Source of the DNA: a virus
Reading direction: 5' to 3' (one strand)
Virus record (IMG/VR): IMGVR_UViG_3300042542_005339
Span: 1 to 35,079 of that record
Length of the DNA: 35,079 nt
The notes beneath the pieces were generated by a model, which was given only the letters and a program-made list of their open reading frames with translations, searched no databases and was not told the DNA's origin. Shown piece after piece: positions 5,519-11,357 of the stretch (positions within the stretch are counted from its first letter, which is position 1; every line of letters starts with the position of its first letter). The position numbers and the translations under genes are program-made.

Positions 5519-6366
5519 CTCACCCCGGCAATGGCCGCATTGTCTTCACGCCTGAAAGATGCGCGGCACTGGCAGAAGATTGGCAAGCAGGCGCTGACGC
5601 CAGCGCCATCATGGAACGGCTGAACACTATGCCATGCGCGCACCCTGTCGCCAGCGCTCAATCGGTGATAGACAAGGCCCGCGTGATGGGCCTCAAGCGG
5701 CCCGAAGGCTGGATGCGCGCAAAAAAACAAACCGCCAAGGCCCGCACCTGGACCGATCAGCGAAAGGAACTACTACACAACCTGGTCAACCTGATCCCAG
5801 ATGATGATTTGCTGGAAAGGCTTAACGCCCTGCCCGGCCCGGCAGTGCGCAACCGGCGATCCATGCGGGACAAAGCTCAGGAACTTGGCTATCTCGCCGA
5901 ACGCCCGCGCCGACCCGGCCCCAATCAAGGCACCTGGACAGAATTGCGGACATCCTTTCTCCGCGAAAACTATGGACGCATCCCGCCGGCGGAATTGCTG
6001 GTCGCGCTGCAATACATGCCCGGCCCGGCCATCGGCAGCCTGAAAACCGTGCGCAGCGCCGCAGTGCGGCTGGGCATCAAAAGCGCGGGGCTGGTGCGCA
6101 CCCCACCCGCACCTCGCGCATCCCGCGCAGCCAGGCCACGCCAGACCCTGGCCACCAGCACACCCGAACCCGAACCGAGACCTCTGACGGCTGAAGAACA
6201 GGATGCGATCATCCTGGAAAAACTCGCGCGCATCGAAGCGCAAGCGATGAAGCTGTTCAGCCGCCGCGAAAGCGCCGCGACAGTAAGCGGATCACTGAAA
6301 ATCCCCCTACGCGAAGCCTTCCGCCTGCAAGCGATGCACCGCGAACAACAGAAGGAAGCCGCGTGA
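5515..6366 (+). CDS. Protein with three tandem GcrA/Myb-like modules
   Basis: A 283-aa protein from ATG 5515 (ATGA overlap). Residues about 8-62, 78-128 and 140-190 are three copies of one ~52-residue unit. Each has an aromatic start (FTPERCAAL, WTDQRKELL, WTELRTSFL), a middle LLERLNALPG-type turn, and an end helix RSMRDKAQELGY / KTVRSAAVRLGI. This is the pattern of GcrA- and Myb/SANT-like DNA-binding helices, so the protein probably reads an extended or repeated DNA site. Residues 195-225 are a Pro/Arg-rich linker. The C-terminus (230-283) is a separate helical domain with a possible fourth HTH (SGSLKIPLREAFRLQAM). A role as regulator or origin-binding protein is inference. It directly precedes xis and int. 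Confidence 0.7.
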   Translation: MTHPGNGRIVFTPERCAALAEDWQAGADASAIMERLNTMPCAHPVASAQSVIDKARVMGLKRPEGWMRAKKQTAKARTWTDQRKELLHNLVNLIPDDDLLERLNALPGPAVRNRRSMRDKAQELGYLAERPRRPGPNQGTWTELRTSFLRENYGRIPPAELLVALQYMPGPAIGSLKTVRSAAVRLGIKSAGLVRTPPAPRASRAARPRQTLATSTPEPEPRPLTAEEQDAIILEKLARIEAQAMKLFSRRESAATVSGSLKIPLREAFRLQAMHREQQKEAA

Positions 6367-6707
6367 TGACTGACCGGCTTCTCACCCGCCCCCAGGTTGC
6401 CGATCGCTTCCAAATCACCGCCCGTCACTTGGCAGATTTGGAGAAAGAGCATTCAATCCCCATCCTTAAGGCTGGCCGAGCGGTGCGGTATGACACCGCC
6501 GCTATCCTGCAACTGGAAGCAGCTATCAGATGCCCCTCTCGCTCTTCCGCCACGGCGCCACAGGCGCTTGGCAAATCGTCGGCACAGTTGCCGGGCAGCG
6601 GATCAGGCAATCTGCGCGGACGTCTGACCGCAGGCTCGCGGAAGAAGCAAGGGCCGAACTCGAAGCCAGCCTGTACCGTAGTGCCGTTTTCGGCGCGCGG
6701 GCGGTAG
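6366..6707 (+). CDS. xis: Excisionase-like HTH protein (Xis)
   Basis: A 113-aa protein from ATG 6366, which overlaps the upstream stop as TGATG. Residues about 4-56 form a winged MerR/HTH_17-type domain (LLTRPQVADRFQITARHLADLEKEHSIPILKAGRAVRYD), the usual excisionase fold that bends DNA at the attachment site. The remaining ~55 residues (from CPSRSSATAPQ) are Ser/Pro/Arg-rich and encoded in the 178 nt that overlap the 5' end of int in another frame. The same xis-int overlap is common in alphaproteobacterial prophages. Assignment rests on fold pattern and position next to integrase. Confidence 0.75.
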   Translation: MTDRLLTRPQVADRFQITARHLADLEKEHSIPILKAGRAVRYDTAAILQLEAAIRCPSRSSATAPQALGKSSAQLPGSGSGNLRGRLTAGSRKKQGPNSKPACTVVPFSARGR

Positions 6708-7579
6708 TAACCTGGGACCAGGCCGTCAATTCCTATCTGGACGCAGCGCCGCGTAGCGCCGCCGAAAATGCCCGGCTGCTGCGCCTGCTGGATAGCCTGA
6801 CCGGCAAGCGGCTTTCAAACATCACTCAGGCCACCATTGACCGCGTGATCCAGGCACGGTGCCGCCCGGGCGCGCAGCCTGCCACGAAACTGCGGGAAGT
6901 GATCACGCCGATCCGCGCCGTGCTGGCCCATGCCGCCCGGCGCCAGTGGTGCGATATGCCGAACTTCGAAGCGCCCAAGGGCGCCAGCGGCGTCAAGCGC
7001 ACCCGATGGCTCACCCCGGCCGAGGCCGATTCCCTCACCGCCGCCGCCGCGCCGCATTTGGCGCCGCTGATCCTGTTCCTGCTTGGCACCGGCGCGCGCA
7101 TGAGCGAGGCGCTGGCGCTGCAATGGGCCGATCTGGACCTGACACATGGCCGCGCGCTGCTACGCGACACCAAGCAGGGCCGGGACCGCGTGGCAAGCCT
7201 TCCGCCGCGCACCGTGGCAGCCCTGGCCAATCTGCCGCACCGGGAAGGCTATGTCTTCCGCCCGCCGGCCAAGAAGCGCGGCAAGCAGCCGCTGGCCTAT
7301 GCAGACACCGGCGGGCTATATGGCGGGCAGATCGCCAGCGCCTGGCGCGGCGCCTGCAGGCGCGCCGGCATAGCCGATGCGAGCCCTCACACCCTGCGGC
7401 ACACCTGGGCAAGCTGGCATTACGCGACGCACCGGGACCTGATGCGGCTTAAATCGGATGGGGATTGGAGCACGGTCAGCCAAACTGAACGCTACACGAA
7501 GCTGGTGCCGGGCACGATGGCGCCGGAAATTCGGAAATTCTTGGGGCTAAGCAAACCCAGCAAACGCGCTGCGGCGTGA
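6530..7579 (+). CDS. int: Tyrosine-family site-specific integrase
   Basis: A 349-aa protein. The N-terminal arm-binding part starts MPLSLFRHGATGAWQIVGTV; the core-binding SAM-like domain is about 60-145 and the catalytic domain about 160-335. Catalytic residues visible are Arg190 (GTGARMSEAL), Lys215 (DTKQGR), His287 and Arg290 (HTLRH), Trp313 in place of the third His (GDWSTVSQTERY), and the nucleophile Tyr322. Trp at this position also occurs in Cre, so the enzyme should be active. It recombines attP with attB to insert or excise the phage. The proposed attP core, the tRNA-Thr 3' end at 8341-8388, lies 762 nt downstream. The start codon is inside xis. Confidence 0.95.
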   Translation: MPLSLFRHGATGAWQIVGTVAGQRIRQSARTSDRRLAEEARAELEASLYRSAVFGARAVVTWDQAVNSYLDAAPRSAAENARLLRLLDSLTGKRLSNITQATIDRVIQARCRPGAQPATKLREVITPIRAVLAHAARRQWCDMPNFEAPKGASGVKRTRWLTPAEADSLTAAAAPHLAPLILFLLGTGARMSEALALQWADLDLTHGRALLRDTKQGRDRVASLPPRTVAALANLPHREGYVFRPPAKKRGKQPLAYADTGGLYGGQIASAWRGACRRAGIADASPHTLRHTWASWHYATHRDLMRLKSDGDWSTVSQTERYTKLVPGTMAPEIRKFLGLSKPSKRAAA

Positions 7580-7590
7580 AAGGAAAGAAA

Positions 7591-8208
7591 ATGACTGCCA
7601 ACCATGAGATGACTACCACTACAGAAGAAGCCGAACTTCATCGCCATCAAATTGAAGAGGTGCGCTTGTTATCCCTCACAGCCGAGCGTGATGCGCTGAC
7701 GATTAGATACAGAACAGAAATGAAGGCCCGCTTTAAGGCCGAGGCAGAGTTCTCACACATGCAGCGCCGCATCGCCCGCCAGCGCCGCGCATTGGCGAAG
7801 TTGTATCAGCGCAGGAACGACAAGAACACCCGGCTTTCAGGCTTCCTCACTGGCATGACAGCCGCCGTCGCCACGGCGCGCAAGGATGCGCTGGAAGAAG
7901 CGGCGCGGTTAGCAAGACACTATGCCACGATTGTCCCGATGCACGGCAGCTTGAAATGCGACATTTACGAAGCCGCAGGCCAAGCTGCGACGGAGATAGC
8001 AGCCAGCATTGAGGCGCTGGTAGAGAAGGAACTTCTCAGCGAAGACATCATTCGCGCAGATCGGGATGCATGGCCGGACTATCAGGCCAATGATCCCGTC
8101 CGCCCGCTGGGGAAGGGGGATTCGGTCAGTCTTACGCCCCAGCAGCAATCCGTCATGGAAAAGGCATTGATGCAATCAGTAGAAAGTAAAGGAGAAGGCG
8201 ATGACTGA
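7591..8208 (+). CDS. Coiled-coil protein of unknown function, 205 aa
   Basis: I chose ATG 7591, with AAAGGAAAG just upstream; a GTG at 7576 overlapping the int stop is the alternative. Residues about 15-85 are strongly helical and charged (EEAELHRHQIEEVRLLSLTAERD through KAEAEFSHMQRRIARQRRALAKLYQRR), a likely coiled coil. A helical Ala/Glu-rich middle (ALEEAARLARHYATIVP) and an acidic C-terminus follow. The EAARLARHYA feature recurs in many short phage proteins of unknown role. It lies between int and attP, so it is inserted at one prophage edge and is likely expressed with int. Confidence 0.75.
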   Translation: MTANHEMTTTTEEAELHRHQIEEVRLLSLTAERDALTIRYRTEMKARFKAEAEFSHMQRRIARQRRALAKLYQRRNDKNTRLSGFLTGMTAAVATARKDALEEAARLARHYATIVPMHGSLKCDIYEAAGQAATEIAASIEALVEKELLSEDIIRADRDAWPDYQANDPVRPLGKGDSVSLTPQQQSVMEKALMQSVESKGEGDD

Positions 8209-8335
8209 GGGTGCCGCGACGCGATTCGCACCGCGCGGCATATGTCAGAAACTTGCCACTGTTCCGTTCTTGTTCATGCCTTTTAGTGCCATTCTGTTCC
8301 TGTTGGCCGCAAAAATATCCGCGCTAAGCCATTGA
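8201..8335 (+). CDS. 44-aa hydrophobic peptide ORF
   Basis: ATG 8201 overlaps the end of the coiled-coil gene by 8 nt and is preceded by AAAGGAG about 7 nt upstream. The product (MTEGAATRFAPRGICQKLAT..., stop at 8333-8335) ends in a hydrophobic stretch from residues 21 to 37 (VPFLFMPFSAILFLLAA), enough for one membrane helix. The frame ends 5 nt before the tRNA-derived attachment core. It may be a real membrane peptide, or a chance frame across integrase-binding DNA. Confidence 0.35.
   Translation: MTEGAATRFAPRGICQKLATVPFLFMPFSAILFLLAAKISALSH
8254..8304 (+). repeat. Paired TGCCA...CTGTTCC repeats near attP
   Basis: TGCCACTGTTCC (8254-8265) and TGCCATTCTGTTCC (8287-8300) repeat with CTGTTCC starting 35 nt apart, about 40-90 nt from the attachment core. 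Direct repeats flanking a core are typical arm-type integrase binding sites. Coding constraint on the 44-aa ORF is the alternative explanation. Confidence 0.35.
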
Positions 8336-8340
8336 AATCA

Positions 8341-8388
8341 TGGTGCTGTTGGAGAGGATTGAACTCTCGACCTCTCCCTTACCAAGGG
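8341..8388 (-). other. attP: attP core: 3' part of tRNA-Thr(GGT)
   Basis: Read on the minus strand, 8388 to 8341 is the 3' portion of a tRNA gene. It shows anticodon loop TTGGTAA (anticodon GGT at 8383-8381) with CCC/GGG stem, a GAGAG/CTCTC T-stem around TTCAATC (8368-8352), the acceptor strand CAACAGC, discriminator A and a genome-encoded CCA ending at 8341. Upstream of the anticodon stem the match to a tRNA stops: no D-arm and no 5' acceptor strand. Such 3' tRNA fragments are the identity cores of tRNA-targeting integrases and restore the tRNA gene on insertion. The target is therefore inferred to be the host tRNA-Thr(GGT) gene. Confidence 0.85.
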
Positions 8389-8471
8389 CGCGGCCAACCC
8401 TGAATTGCCTCATTCTATCAATACGTTACGGGCCACCCCATCATGCCGCGTGTCAATTTTGTGCCTGCGCT

Positions 8472-9173
8472 TTAGACGCCCAGCACTTTGGCCGCGCGCC
8501 GGAAGCGCTCCTGCCGATCCGCTAAGCCAATCAACTTGGAGTTGATCGCACGGGTCACCGCAGGCACCGCATCCAGCCCGCCCGCGTCGGCCAGCGCGTT
8601 GATGCCACAGCGATCCCAGTAATCGCCTGCGCTTAATGCGGCTCCTTCATGGCTACGGGCAAAGGCCACTGCATCTTCGGCCGAGCTAAGGCCAAACGCT
8701 TGCGCCAGCTTTGTAAAATTTGCCCTGCCCGTCACTTGGATGAGGCCGCGTCCGCGAAAGAGCCAGCCATCCCCCGGGTGCTTATTGCCAAGATCACTTC
8801 GGCCCGGCGTGCCATCCACTTCCGTATTATAAACCCGCTCAGCCAGCGCCATCGGCTTTGCCACGAATGGCTGGGCGGAAGCGTCAGACGGGAAGCGCCG
8901 TGGCCAGGTCGCCCTGATCCCGGTGATCCTGGTGTAATGCAGGTCTTCGTCCAAGCGGGTCAGGCCGCTACTTTCATGCCCGACCTGCGCCAGGAAGTGC
9001 GCCACGCGGCGCGGCGTGGTGATGGCGTAGCGCTGCATTGCCGCATCCAACCACACCGCCCAATCGCCCCGCCCAGGGAAAATCGCGTCAAGCTGTTTGG
9101 CGGTAATGGCAGGATCAGGAACGCTCATTTTCACCTCCGGCGCTGGCGCAAAGATGCGCTTCAACCAATTCAT
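8472..9173 (-). CDS. GH19 chitinase-like endolysin
   Basis: A 233-aa protein from ATG 9173 (MNWLKRIFAP), which overlaps the Rz1 stop as ATGA; ATG at residue 16 is an alternative. The GH19 fold signature is visible: HFLAQVGHESSGL with the likely catalytic acid Glu67 and a second acidic pair near Glu76, and GWLFRGRGLIQVTGRANF at about 136-153. Phage GH19 enzymes cut the glycan strands of peptidoglycan. The N-terminal ~16 residues are slightly hydrophobic but are not a clear signal peptide, so release probably depends on a holin. It is the last gene of the late operon. Confidence 0.9.
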   Translation of the reverse strand: MNWLKRIFAPAPEVKMSVPDPAITAKQLDAIFPGRGDWAVWLDAAMQRYAITTPRRVAHFLAQVGHESSGLTRLDEDLHYTRITGIRATWPRRFPSDASAQPFVAKPMALAERVYNTEVDGTPGRSDLGNKHPGDGWLFRGRGLIQVTGRANFTKLAQAFGLSSAEDAVAFARSHEGAALSAGDYWDRCGINALADAGGLDAVPAVTRAINSKLIGLADRQERFRRAAKVLGV

Positions 9174-9403
9174 CGCGCGACCAGCCCGCGCACCAGGTGC
9201 AGCTTCGCGCGGCAATCTTCGCCGGCATCAACCGTGTCCAGCATCCAGCGTGCGACGGCGTGATCATCCATCACGTCATCAAGGCCGGGCTGCGCCTGGC
9301 ACTGAAGCAGGCTGGCGGGCACCACCACCTTGGGCTGCGCGCAACCCATCAAGGGCAGCCCGAACAGGGCCGCTAGTAGCGCAGGAATTCGAAGCTGGTG
9401 CAT
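9170..9403 (-). CDS. Rz1: Outer-membrane spanin subunit (Rz1-like lipoprotein)
   Basis: A 77-aa protein from ATG 9403 (MHQLRIPALLAALFGLPLMG then Cys21): a lipoprotein signal with lipobox LMGC. Its 5' 125 nt lie inside the 3' end of the Rz-like gene in another frame, the classic overlapping Rz/Rz1 arrangement. The mature protein is short, with KVVVPASLLQCQAQPGL and an Asp-rich centre, and is less Pro-rich than lambda Rz1. It probably sits in the outer membrane and binds Rz across the periplasm to disrupt the outer membrane in the final lysis step. Its stop overlaps the endolysin start. Confidence 0.8.
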   Translation of the reverse strand: MHQLRIPALLAALFGLPLMGCAQPKVVVPASLLQCQAQPGLDDVMDDHAVARWMLDTVDAGEDCRAKLHLVRGLVAR

Positions 9404-9650
9404 TGGCCACCGCCCTTCTGATTGGTTCCATTTTTGCCCGGCGCGCGGCGCTTTCCGCCGCTGCCTGTTCCAGCGCGGCAATCGCCTGGTCGCGCGCCGC
9501 CACCTCAGCCTCCGCCGCCGCCGCCCGCACGGATGCGGCATGGCGCCCCATGCGTTCCAGGCTGGCCCAGCCGATCAGCAGCGCAACCACACCCGCTAGC
9601 ACCGCAAAGCGGCCAAGGGGCGAGCGGATGAACGCCAAGGCCGCGATCAT
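9279..9650 (-). CDS. Rz: Inner-membrane spanin subunit (Rz-like)
   Basis: A 123-aa protein from ATG 9650, overlapping the holin stop as TGATG. One N-terminal transmembrane helix (LGRFAVLAGVVALLIGWASL, about residues 12-31) is followed by an Ala/Glu/Arg-rich coiled coil (about 40-75: RAAAAEAEVAARDQAIAALE), the standard i-spanin topology with a periplasmic helix. The C-terminal part, from about residue 83, is encoded in the region shared with Rz1. It fuses the inner and outer membranes together with Rz1. Low sequence conservation is normal in this family. Confidence 0.8.
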   Translation of the reverse strand: MIAALAFIRSPLGRFAVLAGVVALLIGWASLERMGRHAASVRAAAAEAEVAARDQAIAALEQAAAESAARRAKMEPIRRAVANAPASNSCATSGPVRAALDGLRAAQGGGARQPASVPGAARP

Positions 9651-9829
9651 CACTTCCGTTCCGGCAGGATTGCGGAGACCACACCAAGCATCACCGTGGC
9701 CACCAGCGCATAATGCGTTAGCGCACCGTCACCCCGATCCAAGCCCGCCACACCAAGGCAAACCCACACCAGGCTTCGCATGGTGCCGGGTTCAGCCAGG
9801 CGGTCACGCAAATAGGACAAGGCCTTCAT
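9650..9829 (-). CDS. Small holin-like membrane protein, 59 aa
   Basis: ATG 9829 overlaps the upstream stop (ATGA) with GAAGGGGAAG as ribosome binding site. The protein begins MKALSYLRDRLAEPGTMRSL, then has a hydrophobic helix (LVWVCLGVAGL, residues 20-30), a short DRGDGALTHY loop, a second hydrophobic helix (YALVATVMLGVVSAILP, 40-56) and ends ERK. Two helices with a basic RLAEP-type N-terminus is a common small-holin form. Its place directly before the spanins and endolysin makes it the best holin candidate. A second membrane candidate is at 16952-17260. Confidence 0.65.
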   Translation of the reverse strand: MKALSYLRDRLAEPGTMRSLVWVCLGVAGLDRGDGALTHYALVATVMLGVVSAILPERK

Positions 9830-10062
9830 GATTCTTCCCCTTCATCATCTTTCAGTTCCGGCCAGATCAGCCGTTCGGACATGATGTGCAGGCCGCGTTG
9901 CAGCGCGGGGCTTTCGGGTACGGAAAAAACCCGGACAACATCGCGGTATTCAGCCACGATCATCAGGCTCAGTGGCTTATCGGCCAGGGCCGCTTCCAGC
10001 GCGGTGACGGCCGGCGCGGACAAATCCACAGGCGCAGTCTTGCGCTTCACGCTTGCCGTCAT
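9826..10062 (-). CDS. Unknown protein, 78 aa
   Basis: Lies between the dNMP kinase and holin genes; its stop overlaps the holin start as ATGA. A basic N-terminus (MTASVKRKTAPVDLSAPAV) leads to a helix and a beta-like segment (LSLMIVAEYRDVVRVFSVP), ending with an acidic tail (LIWPELKDDEGEES). No membrane segment. Function unknown; position suggests a late role near lysis. Confidence 0.65.
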   Translation of the reverse strand: MTASVKRKTAPVDLSAPAVTALEAALADKPLSLMIVAEYRDVVRVFSVPESPALQRGLHIMSERLIWPELKDDEGEES

Positions 10063-10095
10063 GCGACCCCCAACTTGTAAGAAATGCTTAAAGGT

Positions 10096-10665
10096 TCAGC
10101 GCCACCCGAAAGCGGAAACCGGGCTGGCCCAATTCAACCCGAAGGCCAGACCAGAAGCCTGCGTATTCGCCACTTCCATATCGAAGCGGAAGTCATCCAG
10201 CGCGCCTTCGCTGGCATGCCCGGCAAGGCGCGCAGCATCGGGCCGCGTGATCCGCACCAGCTTGCCGCCCGCTTCCTGAATGGCGCGCGCTTCATTCTCG
10301 AACCGCATGTCATCCACAATCACCGCCACGCCTTCAGCGCGCAGCCGATTCGCACGGATGATGGCCAGGCGCACCCAAATATCGGATGCCATGGCGCCCC
10401 GGCCCCATTCCGTGCCGAGCGTTTGCATGGTGTACCTTGGGGTCCGCCCCGCCAGCGCTTCCATCGGCTGGGCTTTAAGGTCGCCCTCAATCGCGCGCTC
10501 AATCACATTCGCTGGCTCGCCCGCTTCGCTCAGCAGCGCCGCCACCATGGCCTTCAACGGCGCGGCGAATTTCACCACCCGCCACCCATGGCCGGCCATT
10601 GCAGCGGCCAGAGTGGATTTCCCGGAACCAGGCGCGGGGCTGTAAAGCCCAATGAGCGGCGCCAT
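10096..10665 (-). CDS. Deoxynucleoside monophosphate kinase
   Basis: A 189-aa P-loop protein from ATG 10665 (TGATG overlap with the methyltransferase stop). The Walker A motif SPAPGSGKST is at residues 9-18. The layout KFAAPLKAMVAALL, then ...TMQTLGTEWGRGAMASDIWVRLAI..., then VAVIVDDMRFENEARAI resembles the phage dNMP kinase family (T4 gp1-like fold). Such enzymes phosphorylate dNMPs to dNDPs for phage DNA synthesis, sometimes including modified nucleotides. Adjacency to a DNA methyltransferase gives a small nucleotide/DNA-modification cluster at the end of the late operon. Substrate cannot be told from sequence. Confidence 0.8.
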   Translation of the reverse strand: MAPLIGLYSPAPGSGKSTLAAAMAGHGWRVVKFAAPLKAMVAALLSEAGEPANVIERAIEGDLKAQPMEALAGRTPRYTMQTLGTEWGRGAMASDIWVRLAIIRANRLRAEGVAVIVDDMRFENEARAIQEAGGKLVRITRPDAARLAGHASEGALDDFRFDMEVANTQASGLAFGLNWASPVSAFGWR

Positions 10666-11357
10666 CACGCCACCGCATCCCGGAACATATCGCCTTGGCG
10701 CTGCGCCTCTTCTATGCGGCGGCAGGCGATGTCGAAGTAGCGCGGCTCGATCTCAATGCCGATGAAGCTGCGCCCAGACTGAATGCAGGCCACGCCTGTT
10801 GTCCCGCTTCCCATAAAAGGGTCAAAAACAATGTCGCCCGCATCTGATACCTGTTCGATCAAATATCGCATCAACTCCACAGGCTTTGTCGCAGGATGAT
10901 CTAGTGAAAGCTGCGGCGTGACCCAACACTTTATAACAGACGAATCTCGACCCATGCGCAAAGGCCCATTTCGGGCCACCTGAATCAACTCCCAGGATTG
11001 CTTCCAGCACCGCGCAACATCGCCACCGCCCCCAACCGCCGGGCCTTTATCCCACACCAGAAAGGAACTCCACCGCCCCGGCCATGGCTTGCGAGGCGAT
11101 GAAAAGCAAACAGTTGGCAACTCATTGGCTTCGCACCATTCAACAATAAACACCCCCAACGACTGGTCTTCATCGCCAGCGATATGATTCTCCCATGATG
11201 GCCTTGGCCGGCCATGCTTGCCGCCCTTTGAGTTATCCGATAAAGCAATCCCATACGGCGGATCACTAATCACCGCCGCTGGCCGATCCAGCCCCGGCGC
11301 AATCTCCCGGCAGTCGCCAAGGTACAGCGTCGCCAGCCCAATCTTTTCCACGCGCAT
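10665..11357 (-). CDS. DNA methyltransferase (amino-methylating, beta order)
   Basis: A 230-aa protein from ATG 11357. The catalytic motif IV DPPYG is at residues 32-36 and the AdoMet-binding motif FDPFMGSGTTG at 178-188, so the catalytic motif precedes the cofactor motif as in beta-class N6-adenine/N4-cytosine enzymes. HPATKPVELMRYLI (about 154-167) is the usual motif X-type segment before motif I. The target-recognition region (about 40-150) is compact. No restriction endonuclease is adjacent, so it is an orphan enzyme, likely protecting phage DNA or altering regulation. The enzyme is shorter than CcrM and lacks its C-terminal domain, so a GANTC specificity is not assumed. Confidence 0.9.
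   Translation of the reverse strand: MRVEKIGLATLYLGDCREIAPGLDRPAAVISDPPYGIALSDNSKGGKHGRPRPSWENHIAGDEDQSLGVFIVEWCEANELPTVCFSSPRKPWPGRWSSFLVWDKGPAVGGGGDVARCWKQSWELIQVARNGPLRMGRDSSVIKCWVTPQLSLDHPATKPVELMRYLIEQVSDAGDIVFDPFMGSGTTGVACIQSGRSFIGIEIEPRYFDIACRRIEEAQRQGDMFRDAVA

Noticed and set aside
8341-8425. A complete tRNA gene on the minus strand
   Set aside because: Only the part from the anticodon stem to CCA matches. The D-arm and 5' acceptor strand are missing and the anticodon stem pairs for only three base pairs, so it is an attachment-site fragment.
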